Below, piece after piece: positions 24,881-38,200 of a stretch of DNA of 64,000 nt (position 1 is the stretch's first letter; the number at the start of each line of letters is the position of its first letter). Location: positions 4,064,501 to 4,128,500 of the forward strand of contig NC_064752.1 in assembly GCF_011397635.1 (NCBI RefSeq). The letters run 5' to 3'. The translations under genes were made by a program, and so were the position numbers. This DNA comes from Epinephelus fuscoguttatus (lineage: Eukaryota; Chordata; Actinopteri; Perciformes; Serranidae). Below the pieces are notes generated by a model, which saw nothing but the letters and a program-made list of their open reading frames with translations, ran no database searches and was not told the origin of the DNA.

Positions 24881-25052
24881 TCATTGTGACCAGAAACAGG
24901 AGAACAGAAAACTTCAACTAAAGAAGCTAAAGAAGCTAAAAGGGCTCCTCCTTCAGTCTGCTGATCTGTGAGTTTCATAATTCAGATTTCAACTGTTACT
25001 GAAACTGTGAACAGACAGACACACAGACACACAGACAAAAAGACAGAAAGAC

Positions 25053-25085
<33 letters not shown>

Positions 25086-25229
25086 AAGACAGAAAGACAC
25101 AGACAGACAGACAGACAGACAGACACAGACAGACAGACAGACAGAAAGACACAGACAGACAGACAGACAGACAGATACACACACACACACACACACACAC
25201 AGGTAAAGAAAGCCTCCCATCATGGACAG
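24881..25229 (+). other. Candidate non-coding first exon of the LBP/BPI gene
   Basis: The sequence ends with ATGGACAG|GTGAGTA, a strong donor. The exon holding the LBP/BPI start codon is preceded by TTGTTTCAG|GGTTTCAGGTTGAG at 30426-30448. Splicing the two would give a short upstream ORF (MDRVSG) before the real ATG. This is a guess from splice signals, and a simple repeat makes up much of it. Confidence 0.25.
25013..25202. repeat. (ACAG)n and (AC)n microsatellites
   Basis: ACAG repeats with occasional ACAGAA units, then a clean (CA)n at 25177-25202. Reverse-strand frames such as [10 protein letters not shown] are translation of the repeat. Confidence 0.95.
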
Positions 25230-26150
25230 GTGAGTACTGCATTAATGTCTTGTGTCTTCCACCTGACGTTTGTCTGTTACTGCTCTGATTTGGTAATGTC
25301 ATCATCGTGATGATGTCATCGCTGCCTGGATTATTTTTCTTTAACCCCAGATTTATGTGTGATGTCGGTTCCAGACGACTAGCGAGTTTTTGTGACTTGT
25401 CACTCATTTAAAATGAGTTGAACAAAAATTCGGGGCCGACGCCGACACAAACTGTGATTATAGATAAAGTTTAATTGAATATCAGAGACGTGTGAGCAGC
25501 TAAACTTTAATAAACGATGATTTCTGGTTGTTTATTCTGAGGTAACGAGGACTGACATCAACGTGTGTTTTCTGTCTTCTGTTCTTTTATGTTGAAGTAT
25601 TTTTACTCTTCATCTGAGTACTCAGAGTACTCTGAGTCGTGACTGAAGGAAGTATCCCAGAGTATAGATACTCTGATACAAGTAAAGTCCTGCATTTAAA
25701 ATGTTACTGCTGTAAAAGTAGAAAAGTATTTTTGCACAACAAGAATCAAAAGTATATTTTATATAATTAATATAATAATAATTTATAATATTATCAGAAC
25801 AAAATGAACCGACATGTTTTCAAACTACAAACACTTGGTCAGTGTTAGAGTACGACACTCTGAGAAATTTATTGTTTGACTTAACACACTTTTGTTTGTT
25901 ACTGACATGATGTAATGTCATGTGACCTAAGTCACTGATGTACTGCAGTACTTTACTGATGTAGTTTAGTCTCTGTGACAGACGGAAGGTCAGAGGTCAG
26001 ATGTGGGCGGAGCCTAAATCATCTTCTTCTCTTTGAACTGAAGCTTTTTAATTAAAGGTTAGCGTTAGCGTTAGCTGTTAGTGGCTGACCAGATGTGGGA
26101 GCTGTGATTGGCTGCCAGCTCTGAGCTGTAATTAAACTCACAGATTACAG
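25230..26150. other. Non-coding
   Basis: No gene or clear element boundary seen. Several AGTACTC-type palindromic stretches occur around 25590-25690. Confidence 0.4.
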
Positions 26151-26155
26151 ACTCC

Positions 26156-26330
26156 AGTGTGTGTGTGTGTGTGTGTGGTCATGAAAGTCTGTATTTGTGA
26201 GGACGCTGTTCCTCAAAGGCTGTTTGAAGCTGATGATTAATGTGTGTGTGTGTGTGTGTGTGTGTGTGGTCATGAAAGTCTGTATTTGTGAGGACTCTGT
26301 TCCTCAAAGGCTGTTTGAAGCTGATGATTA

Positions 26331-26373
<43 letters not shown>
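26156..26373. repeat. Three (GT)n runs within a duplicated ~90-bp unit
   Basis: (GT)n runs lie at 26156-26176, 26241-26267 and 26331-26373. The stretches after the first and second runs are almost the same (GGTCATGAAAGTCTGTATTT through GAAGCTGATGATTAAT), so a ~88-bp unit was duplicated in tandem. Confidence 0.9.
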
Positions 26374-26376
<3 letters not shown>

Positions 26377-27615
26377 TCAATGATGAATGGCATTTCCATT
26401 CATCTTCTCACAGTGAAACATTTTCATCATTGTGAATTCTACTTCCTGTTTTAAAACATCGAACATGGTGTTGTCGGAATAAAAATCATCTGTTGGTCAC
26501 ATTATTCATTTTTATATAAAATACTTTCTGATCTGAATCTGAGTCTCCTGAACATCTGCAGCTCCTCATATTTTATCAAACACAAAACCAACATGTGACA
26601 TCACAGGTGTGAGAGAAGCTTCAGTCGTCTTCATGTCCTGTTTTGGTCCTACACAGACATTTTATGTTTCATGACACTGAATCATTTCAGTAAAATGTTT
26701 ACGTGACATCACAGAGTCTTGTCACAAATTAACAGATTTTTTTTCATCAAATGTTTTAAAATAAAAAACAAAAATCTGCCATGAATTTAAATCTTTAGAA
26801 ATACTAAAACATATTTTTTATAATTTGTATCTCTGTGTTTTTCCGTCTAAACTCCATACTGAGAAGATGAGACATCACAGATTTAAAGTGTCCAGTCAGG
26901 AGGATGGAGGTGGTGAATGCAGGGTACATGCTGGGTAGTTTTGTCTCAGTGAAAGTCACCATTGACCAAATGAGTTTACAGCCCATTGAAATGCAGTGGG
27001 GGAAGTGAGCAGTCAACATGCCGATGAATCAGAGTTAACTGCTGCTTTTCATTATCATGTGTCCTTCATCGTGGTGACGGCGGGTTTCTGTGGTGATGAT
27101 GTCACCAGCATCAGACAGTTATAAAAAAACCACAGATAAGTATGTGCTGTTCTGATGGATGATTGTGCAAAGCTCCATCTGCACGCCATCAGGCATGTTG
27201 GACACTGACACGCTGTGGTCACTTATAACTCCCTGAGTATGCCTCGATCTGACCTCGTGTCACAAACCGTTTGTGCGTAGATTTGTTTTTTTTAACATAT
27301 TATAAATGTAAACATCTTTGACCATGTCGTTTTCTTGCTGTAATTTAATTTGAAAAAATCAGCTGTTTATTGTGAACACGAGATGTCATGTTGGCCTGGA
27401 GGACGGCAGAGTGTGAGAGTGGCTGCCTCGCCAAGACATCTAACATAAATAAATCACTCGTCACTTTAACAACCATTGAAGTCACAGCGAGACGTCTAAA
27501 CAGGAAGTTCACTCAGCTTCTCTTCCTGTCACACCGTTTGTGCTTCATCACTTTAATTTGTTTTATGGAGGGAAAAAAAGGGTCAGGACGGTCGAGAGGC
27601 TGCTGAGAGACAAAA
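26374..27615. other. Non-coding
   Basis: No gene seen on either strand; the short ORFs here show no recognisable protein. Confidence 0.4.
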
Positions 27616-27715
27616 GAGACAGGGGAGGGGGGGCAAAGAGGAGGAGGAGGAAGGGAGCAGAAGGGGACGAAGAGGAGGAGGAGAAGGAGGAGGAGGAGGA
27701 AGAGAAGGAGGAGTG
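27616..27715. repeat. Purine-rich (AGG)n run
   Basis: GAGGAGGAGGAAGG-type tract on the plus strand, about 100 bp. Such tracts can form triplex or G-rich structures. Confidence 0.85.
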
Positions 27716-27892
27716 TTGTGAAACAGAGGTTACTGCAGTTCAAGTCCAGCAGTGTTTATAAGAATGTTTCAGCTGTGAGCGATGAAGCAACAGGATCTGT
27801 CTGTCCATCGTGTCCTCTGACCTTAGGACACAGCTGAAGCTTCCTGTTTATACTGGAGGACAGTTCGTCCATGGACAGTTTTCTATTTTATG

Positions 27893-27983
27893 GAAAAAAT
27901 ATAATTACTATATAAACATATGCAAATGAATATAAGAATGGTATAAACATATATGTTTATACCATATATATATAAACATATAT

Positions 27984-28026
<43 letters not shown>

Positions 28027-28035
28027 TAGTATATT
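27893..28035. repeat. AT-rich repeat with TATGTTTATA units
   Basis: Alternating ATATGTTTATA units and a pure (TA)n at 27990-28021. Similar AT-rich sequence (TTAACATATGTTAAT type) recurs at 28480-28560 and 29740-29830, on either side of the hAT element. Confidence 0.85.
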
Positions 28036-28565
28036 AACATATGTTAATAAATATAATAAATATACATCTACCCATCTGATGTTACACACAGACATATAAA
28101 ACACAGGAAAGATCCAGAGGACAGTTAAAACAGCATAAAACACAGACATGAACAGGAACATACAGGCTCACTGATCAGGATTAAAAGCAGAATAATAAGA
28201 ACCATAAGAATGTTTACTACAGTGTGTGGTCTTAGATCTTGGGACTTTAAATCTCCGTACAGATAGCAGGAGCTGGAGCTTACTGGCCAGGGGATGGGAG
28301 CCATCATTAGAAATGGAGCTGGCCAGCCTGATACACAGCGACTGTAGGCACAGCTGTGACTCTTCGATCAGCCAACTAGCCAATTTGGTTATCTGATTAA
28401 GAGAGTTACTTTCTTTTAAGGGAAGTTTTCCAAACCATGATACAAGTGAATACGAAAAAACAGATTCTATAACAGAAATATAGTTACTATATTAACATAT
28501 GTTAATCAATATTATAATTATGTAAACATTTATTAATACATATAATAACTACAGTATGTAAACAG

Positions 28566-29723
28566 CAGAGTTGGGTATAACGTTACGAAGTACCGCGTTA
28601 GAGTACTTTGATTACTTTTTGCAGTAACAAATAACTTAACACGTTAGTTTGCTGTTTGAGTAATCAAATACTTAAGTACATTTTCAAACAAGACTTCAGT
28701 TACTTCCGTTACTTTTAGAACGCTGGTCCTTCAGCTCCGAAACAGCAACGGCTGTTGTTTGGTTCTAATAACGGAGATAACGTTAAACCTATCAGTCTGA
28801 AAGAAGCCACGGAGCTTGTGACTAGCTACGTGGTAAAAGAAATGCTGCCGTTGTCTACGGTGGAGTCTACATAGGTGGAGTAGGACTCACTGACAGACAT
28901 ATTTCAGACTCAGGACTTGCATCATGCCTGGTACACGCTACACGCTGGTACTCACCAATTATCCCCGGTCGTCTTTCACGATGTGTGTGATGTCATCAGG
29001 TTATTCTTGTCCTGTTTTTATTACTTTACTATTATTTGAGTCACTGTGTGTGTTCATGTGTCAGCCGACATGTTGTTGTAGTCACCTAAAAGCGTCAGCA
29101 GATGGCAGGAGCTACATTTGAAGTGCCATATGTAAACTGTCAAGCTACTGTATCTTCCACAGGAAGTTCTGACAAATGTTTCACAATAAAAGCCTACTTT
29201 GAAAATGGAGGGATTCTCTCAGCTGAGGTTAAAAGGGCATTTAATTTGAAAGGAATTCAGGAATTGTTAAGTTTGAAATGACGGTGTGATATGTTAACTT
29301 TACAAAGACAACGGAGCGGATAAAAAGTAAATATATAAACACACAGAGGGATTAATGAATAAAGGACCGTCTATAATGTAGTTTGTTTCAAATGAAGCTG
29401 GGAGCCTCTGCAGTTGTGGTGAGTAAAAGCCCCGCCCCTATTTGTTAATGTTATTACTTTATGTCCAACCGTGAGGATGGACCATTGTTTGCTAGCTTGA
29501 TATCTTGAGTTTAGAGCCCTGTCAACTAGTGGTCCATTGCAAAATAGGAAATGTAGAATACTCAAAAGTACTTTAAAAGTGCTTGAGTTACTTTTCTCAG
29601 GGAGTAACGTTGGAAGTACTTTTAAAGTAACTGAATTACTTTACTCAGGGAGTAACGCAGTAAAGTAACTGGTTACTTTTTAAAAAAGTAATGTACTTTT
29701 AAAGTAACCCTTACCCAACACTA
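28566..29723. mobile_element. Non-autonomous hAT transposon, 1158 bp
   Basis: The ends are CAGAGTTGGGTATAACGTTA and, inverted, TAGTGTTGGGTAAGGGTTAC. They are flanked by GTAAACAG (28558-28565) and GTAAACAT (29724-29731), an 8-bp target duplication with one mismatch, as expected for hAT. The subterminal region is full of AAAAGTACTTT-type direct and inverted motifs (29560-29710). No transposase is recognisable, so it would need one in trans. Confidence 0.8.
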
Positions 29724-30448
29724 GTAAACATACATAAATGAATAGAGTTACCATGTTAACATATGCAAATAAAAAACATTTATTAATAAATATGATAACT
29801 ATATGAACATATATAAATAAATATAGTTACTATATTCTGACCCTAAACCAGTAGAAAATGTGTTCTGTGTTTGGATTATAAAGACCAGTGGATCGTTGGT
29901 GGCTGTCAGTGATCAGCTACAGCTAACGTAGCTAACGTGATTGATGGTGAACCTTTTAGTTTGCCTGGATCAGACAGGAAGCGATGTAAACACAGATTAT
30001 AGAACATAAACACAGAACAGGTTTTCCCATGGTTCTTCTCAGTGCTCACAGTTACTGTTTTGTCTTGTGATTAAAGAGTTGTTGATAAACTGACAGTGTT
30101 AGCAGGCTATCGCATCAGTAAGTTAAAACTTGTCTACTTCCATGTCACATTGTGTTTTACAGAGACATCTGAAGTATTAACCAGGAAAACTACATTTATG
30201 TTTGATAGGTATTTACAGTTCTTTATGACAAACTATTTCACATCACGTCAATGATTCAGTTGATTTCAGTCTAACACACACTCCTCTCCTGAGTGTCCAG
30301 ATTATAGACTAAATATTCAAATTAAAATCAGCTGCAGACAAAACTTTATTTTCTACATGTAGATCATAAACTCACAGATATAAAAATGACACAGAGTTCA
30401 GCCTCTAATCTGGGATGTTAATCTCTTGTTTCAGGGTTTCAGGTTGAG

Positions 30449-30572
30449 ATGTTCTGGCTCAGGATGACTTCCTGTCTGTTGTCCCTCCTTTTTCCTTTGG
30501 TGTCCTCCATCATGGCCACCGACCAACCCGCAGGCTGCAAAATCCGCATCACTGACAAAGGACTGGAGATGT
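30449..30572 (+). CDS. bpi/lbp: LBP/BPI coding exon 1
   Basis: Residues 1-41: signal peptide, then [13 protein letters not shown], the conserved start of the mature family. The donor is ATGT|GTAAGT, phase 1. An in-frame ATG six codons later is less likely because it would shorten the signal peptide. Confidence 0.9.
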
Positions 30573-33500
30573 GTAAGTATCACTATGTTAATCGTAACTG
30601 CTATATCGTAGCCAACTGGACTTGTTTGCCTACGACATAGCACTTACGATTACCATGACCTGAATAACTGAGAATCTTCAACAAGTTACCACTATGTTAT
30701 TATAATCCATAAGTAAACAAAGACCTAAACCCATCTAAACTATAACCCAGATTTATAATCCAGATCTAAACTACGATCCAGATTTATAATCCGGATCTAA
30801 ACTACAATCCAGATTTATAATCCAGATCTAAACTATGATCCAGATTTATAATCCAGATCTAAACTACAATCCAGATTTAATTCAGATCTAAACTATGATC
30901 CAGCCTCTCTCTTGCTGCAGTTTCAACACAAGCGGCATCCTGTGCTCACTGAATGGAGGGATTACAGTTCAGGTGTCGTCTTCACAAAGATGACACCTGA
31001 AGAAAATACTGGATGTTAACTGTGTGAAATAACAACAACCAAATATATGTTTCCATCATATATTTATATGTTGTTTCACAGTCAAGCCTCCGTTTAATGG
31101 AGTCCTGTCATCGTGCTTATTTATGGATCGATAATCTCCTATCCTGATTAACCTATGAGAGATTGTTCTTTGTATGTAGGAGGGTATTTCATTTTTTAAA
31201 TCTGCTGTATTGTGACCGACCGTTTGATTCTAATGATGACACATTGCACGTTGAAACGTTTGTCATTTTGCACCTTATTAAACGTTTCAGTGAATCATGA
31301 TTCTGTTCTATGAAAACACGGCACACACTCAGACAGCAGTAATTGCTTTCAGTCATCACCTCTGACCCACTCTGTGTTCGCTGCCTGGACTTTACAACTT
31401 TATTCTTTTTGTCTGTATTCGGGACATTTATGGGCAGGTACCACCACAGCGCATCAGGTGAGGGTGGTGCTTTATAAAATGGTGGTGACCAGGTGTCAGA
31501 CTGTCAGCAGCAGGCATCCAACAGACACAGTGCAGAAACAAACTCAAATATATCAAGAGGAGAGACCAACCAGACCGAATCTGAGGTCGACTTCAGAGTG
31601 ACCAACAATCCTGCAGAGTAAACCTTTAATCAGTTATCCAGATTAAGTTATAATCCAGATTTAAACTGTCATAAACTTTATATCCGCTGAACCGTGATGC
31701 AGATTAAATTATAATCCAGATTAAGTTGTAATTGTATTAGATTATAATCCATATTAAATTATAATATAGGCTCAAACTGTCATAAACTTTACATCTGCTG
31801 AATGGTGATCCATGTTGAATTATAATCCAGATTTAACTGCAATCATAATCCAGATTAAATTATAATCAGATTACATTATGATCCAGATTGAATTATAATC
31901 AGATTACATTATAATCCAGAACAAATAACAATCCAGGTTTAATTATAATCCAGATTTAATTATACTCAGATTTAAACACTGATGTGGAACCTATGGATTT
32001 TAGAGCAGCTGCAGGTCTGCGGTTTGCTCGTGAGTCTAAAACCTGTGATGTCATGAACCAGGAAGCTTGAACTGAACAAATTAAAACATTCTCTGGTCAA
32101 ACATCCAATCAGAAAAACTCTGCAGTATCTTCAACAACCATGAGTGTCTCCAGCTGTTGGTCTGATCCATTTCATCTATCTGGAGTACCAGTAGTATTCT
32201 TTTAAAGTGCTGTCAGTGTGAATTGTATGGTTTCATTACAGGTGTGTACTGTGTGTTTTTATTACAGAGGTGTGTACTACGTGTTTTTATTGCATAGGTA
32301 CCCACGTGACTGACTGTTTACTCACCTCACCTACTCACACACACATAGGTCCCTCCCTCTTCTTCTACTGTGCCTTCTCAGTGTACCACTGTCTCCATCT
32401 ACTCCCCCTACAGGCCCCTACTGTCACTACACCCCTCTGCTACTGCTGCTGCTTTCCCCATTGCGACCATTGTAACTGTCAGACCCTTCCGCCCTCAGTC
32501 CACTTTCAAAGCTGTAAATAAAAATAACCTGTCCTACATAAAACTGAGTGCCCCTGCCTCCTCATCTCACAAGCATGATAACACCAATGCCAATTTCAGA
32601 CTGTTAAACAGCCACTCACTCATGAGCAAGTGTCAGCTCATACAGGATCTCATCACTGACCATAAGCTTGATTTTCTCTGTTTAACAGAAACGTGGCAAC
32701 TGCCTAATGATTTTACTCCACTTAATGAATCCACTCCCCCCGGATTTATTCATAACTGTCAACTGCGTGACTCTGGCAGGGGAGGAGGTCTCACGATGTT
32801 CTACTGTGAGAAGTGGACAGTCCTGCCGGTTTCTACCCATGCCTACCACACATTTGAATCCATCACCTCACAGTTATCTGGCCCCATCCCCACCATCGCT
32901 GCTGCTGTGTACTGTCCCCCTGAACCAAATAAGGAGTTTTTAAATGACTTTGCTCAACTTCTGACACATCTTTTCACACTCTCTCCAAACATATTACTCC
33001 TGGGTGATTTCAATATCCACATGGACAATATCAGCAATGTTCTCACCAGAAATTTTACATCTTGCATTGACAGTTTTGGACTCCAGCAACTCATCAATTT
33101 CCCAACACATTCAAAAGGACATACTCTCAACTTAATATGCTGCTCTGGTCTCTCTCCTGTCAACTGTAAGGCAATTCCCCTCCCCTTTTCTGATCACATG
33201 TTAGTTTCCTTCAATGCCAACCTTGGACTTTCCAAAATCAATCTCCCACGCACTATTTCTTTCCGTAATATTAAGGACAATAAGTTGGACATTCTTTCCT
33301 CTGGCATTAACTCCTTCCCCAACGCAGACAGCTTTTCCACCTCTGATGAACTGGTACTCCATTACAACAACACTCTTCATAACTGTAACATAACTGTTTT
33401 TCCTTATCTGCTGTGAGGGTCCTAAGGACAGAGGGAAGTCAGGAAAGCTCAGGAAGAGCAACTGAGGAGGGATCCCACTTCCAGGATGGACAGACGTGCA

Positions 33501-35254
33501 ATAGATGTCGTACAGAAAAGATCAACATGATAAATTAACAGTAAACTGTATGACACAACAGTTGGTGGGGCGGCAGTAGCTCAGTCCATAGGGACTTGGG
33601 TTGGGAACCGGAGGGTCGCCTGCAGGGCCGTCCCTCCCTAAACACAGAACACGCGCTGTGCGTAGGGCCTCATCTTCCATGGGGGGGCCACATTTTGCGC
33701 GAGGGGACGCATTTGCGCATATGCGTAATGGATGCGCACATGCGCTACCGTGAAGCGCACATAGAATCAGCTCGAGGAAGGAGAGAAGAGACCTGAACGC
33801 CCATGCGTTGCTGCAATGATTGACAGCACTCGACATCTGAACAATAAGAGGGGTGCGCTGGCAGGCACTTGCAGAGCTGCAGCAGGTGAAGAGTTGTCGA
33901 CATGTCGTCCAAAAGAGGCTCAGGAGTATGTGCGGGGCCAGGAGGGCGGGCGGGCTCCACGGAGGGGGAGACCCGAGCCTGGGGGTATGTACGGGGCCGG
34001 GAGGTCGGATGCTCCCAGAGAGGGGAGAGGGAGAAATATAGCTAAATAAGATGAAAATAGAAAAGAATGTCTCTGTATTTTATTTCTGTTTTCAGTGTTT
34101 AATTAAGGTGGGAGAGGCGGAGGGCTGAGGGAGATCGGACGCCTCCAGAGAGGGGAGAGGGAGAAATATAACAACATAAGATTAAATAGGAAAAACCTGT
34201 CTCCCTCTTTTATTTTATTTTCAGTGTTTAATCAAGGGTGGGGTATTGAGGTGGTGGAAGTTGCTTTCTTTTGATGAGTAATTGATGGCTATTTGTGACT
34301 CAGATTTGTTTATTTATTTATTTCAGTTTGAAGTTAATTTTATTTAATATTTATTTCAGGTTGAATTTTTTATTTTATTTGACTCATACAGCCAAACTAC
34401 TGTATCTACAGTACATTTGTTATTGCCAGTAAAGGTTGTCAAGTTAAATGGCAAGTTGTTGTACGGTCATTTTGTACCTATGATACATTTGGGATGGGGG
34501 CCTCCAAATAAAATTTCGCTTAAGGCCCCAATTTGGTCAGGGGCAGCCCTGGTCGCCTGTTTGAGTCCCTGTCCCTGTAAAATATGGAGTGTGGACTGGT
34601 GGCTGGAGAGGTGCCAGTTCACCTCTTGGGCACTGCCGAGGTGCCCTTGAGCAAGGCACCAAACCCCCCAACCGCTCAGGGGCCTCACCAAGGGCAGCCC
34701 CCTCACTCTGACATCTCTGCACTTTGTGCATGTATAGGTCCTGTTTGTGCATGTGTGTGTTCAGACCTGTGTGTAATTGACAAACAAGAGTGAAAACATT
34801 GAATTTCCCCACAGGGGGATTAATAAAGTAAATAAACTAAACTAACTAACAATGACAGAGAGAGAGAGAGAGACAGAGACAGAGAGAGATGCAGGACAGA
34901 CGGTAATGACAGTAGCTTACAACAACATTGATGAAAGTAATAATATTATAATTATAATTCTGGCTACTGTGGTACAATATGTTGAAAGTATATATTAATA
35001 TGTGGCAGTATACATGTGTGACAATAATCATATGTGTATAATAACAGTAGAAGTATGACTAATGACTAATGATGGCAGCAGCAGCAGGAGGCATCTGGCA
35101 GGACCACGGCAGCAGCACAACCACACACATCATGCTGTCCAGGCACAGCTGTGATATGAGTTAATCTGAGAGACAGTGGAGCACAAAGGCTCCGGAGAAG
35201 AAGCCGAGTTAGTGACATGCAGAATGGTCGAGTTAGCAAGATGCAGTAATAGGA

Positions 35255-35296
<42 letters not shown>

Positions 35297-38200
35297 AGAG
35301 AAGGTGCCCGGTGTATTATAGGGGGGTCCTCCGGCAGACTAGGCCTAAGTCAGCCTAACTAAGGGCTGGTACAGGACAAGCCTGAGCCAGCCCTAACTAT
35401 AAGCTTTATCAAAGAGGAAAGTCTTAAGTCTAGTCTTAAATGTGGAGACGGTGTCTGCCTCCCGGACCGTAACAGGAAGATGATTCCACAGGAGAGGAGC
35501 CTGATAGCTGAAGGCTCTGGCTCCTGATCTACTTTTGGAGACTTTAGGGACCACGAGTAACCCTGCGTTCTCAGAGCGCAGTGTTCTGGTGGGATAATAT
35601 GGCACTATGAGCTCTCTAAGATATGATGGAGCTTGACCATTTAGAGCTTTATAAGTTAACAGTAGGATTTTAAATTCAATTCTGGATTTTACAGGGAGCC
35701 AGTGCAGAGAAGCTAAAACAGGAGAAATATGATCGCGTTTCTTAGTTCCTGTTAGTACACGTGCTGCTGCATTCTGAATTAGCTGGAGAGTTTTTAAGGA
35801 CTTACTAGAGCTACCTGATAATAGAGAGTTACAGTAATCCAGCCTTGAGGTAACAAAAGCGTTTTAAATGAGAAATAAAAGACAAATCTTGATCAAATGT
35901 TACTCCAAGGTTTCTTACGGTAGTGCTAGAGGCCAGAGCAATGCCATCTAGAGAAACTATGTCATCAAATAAAGGCCCAATCCCAATTCCTATCTTAACC
36001 CTCAATCTTAGTTCTCAAGCTCAACCCTCAATCTAACTAGCCCTCAAAACCAAGTGTTAAGGGCTGTCTTGTGACTTTAAAATGGAACACCCCTCAAAGG
36101 CAAATATGTCTTAAGACTGTTGGGGGCAGCAATATGCCAAAACTTTGTCCAGTCTGTCAGTTCAAAGAAGAAGAAATATATGTCATCAGTAGTTGTCGAT
36201 AAAAACACGTGATGAGTTTTTTCCCCAAGACTTTATTTCAATTCTTGTACAAAACAAGCAGTGACAGACATGAACAGAACAAATATGCCAGGGTTAAGAG
36301 AAAAGAAAAAGAAATAAAATGAACAAATAATTAAATAAAAAAAGTTCAGCAGCTCAAACAATTAAATTGTTTACATATTTTCAGAGTCTTTATAGCTTTG
36401 GAGTTTGTGGAGTGCCGAATGGTTTCTAAGTATTGCTGCATTTCATTCATAAAAATTTTGAACAAGGGTTTTCTGTTACAAAATTTTCTCTTATGAATAT
36501 GGAATTTCGCTAAGATAATAGATAGATTAATGATATAGAATTGTTTGTGTTTTGAAATGCTGACATCATAAAATCCAAACAGCACATCTTTGTACAGTAG
36601 TAATAATAGAACATAAATGTTGCGATTAATATACTCGACAAAATCTTTCCAAAAAGTGATAGTATAGGGGCAGCAAAATAAATGTACAGTTACCAAACAA
36701 CAATCTTCAACAATGCCATCTGCAGCTGTGCTGATTTCATATTGAAACAGAATGCTTGATCATTAGGGGAATAGTTGCCGTTGTGACTGAGAATTATGTT
36801 ATGAATGTGAACAGTTCACATGTTACAAATTACTCACTCCCATAGGTTTTTGTAACCTGCTTGCATTTTGTAAACTTGTCGTCATTGGTGGCCCTGAAAT
36901 GAATCAGGGCTTGTGTTTTGTCTTGTGGCCCTGAAATGGAACAGAGATAACAACATTACTTTCTTATATTTTTTAATTTTTTGGGCTACCTGTCAGATAT
37001 TCGTTAAGTTTTCATATAGTATTGCAAGTATTATCACAATGAATGGTTAACATCCAGCAGAACTGGTGAGGCTGTTTACATAGTCACACAAGTGTTATAT
37101 GGTGAATTTCATCCACGTTAACGTTTCACTCTTTGGGTTTTAAGTTGATATTCAACCAAATAATCTGTACCACAACAACCGATGTAACTTATTCAGCGGA
37201 AAGTCACCACATAATACGATCACTAACGTCAACCTGCAGCTGTAACGTTACCAGCTGCAAACTCTATGGCTACAGGAGATAACACCGTCCGGTCATCTTA
37301 CAAAAATGTCAATGCAAACATTTCATATATATTAAAACAACTTAACAACTACATTATCACTGAGAAAAGACTTTTGTAACTGAATAACAGCATACTCGGT
37401 TATCAGAGAACCGGGGTTCCGTGCGGCGGGGCAGGCAAGCCGTCGCCCGTGACCAAAAATATGTGTGTTACGCTACAAAGAAGTCTATAGTCCATAAAAT
37501 GACGTTAAACTAAGATAATGCAATGGTTATCATAACTTTAAAACAACTATTAATGAGGAAAATACTTACATTGATAACTCTGCTTCTTTACACTTGTTGC
37601 CGCCATCTTGCATTGACTGAATCATCTGTACTCGGCTGGGTTTGGCTGAGCTCGGTGGATGATACGCAAAGGATTCTGGGATAGCACTTAGTGCCAAGGG
37701 TGGTCCTGGAAAACCTTAAAAGTGAGGGCCATACAGCCCTTATTCTTGGCCCCCAACTCAACACTCTGAGAATTGGGACAGCACTAGCACTTCGCGGGAG
37801 CGCGGATTTTTGAGACTGAGGGTTAAGACTGAGGGTTAAGATAGGAATTGGGATTGGGCCAAAGAGTATCTGGGGCCAAGAACAACAACTTCACTTTTGT
37901 CTGAATTTAACATCAGGAAATTGGTGCTCATCCAGGTTTTTATGTCTTTAAGGCAGTCATCGAGTTTAGTTAATTGATTACTTTCTTTTGGCTTCATCGA
38001 TAAATACAACTGAGTATCATTTGAATAACAATGGAAATTGACAGAGTGATTTCTAATGATGTTACCTAAAGGAAGCATATATAGAGTAAATAGGATTGGT
38101 CCGAGCACAGAACCTTGTGGAACTCCAAAACAAACTTTGGTATATAAGGATGATTCATTATGAACGTCAACAAACTGAAAACGATCAGATAAATAAGATT

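Noticed and set aside
24982..25407. Cysteine-rich [10 protein letters not shown] frames
   Set aside because: Translation of ACAG/CA microsatellites.
37561..37690. Possible host exon with GCCGCCATC near the TIR element's right end
   Set aside because: Lies inside the transposon; no splice partners or protein similarity seen.
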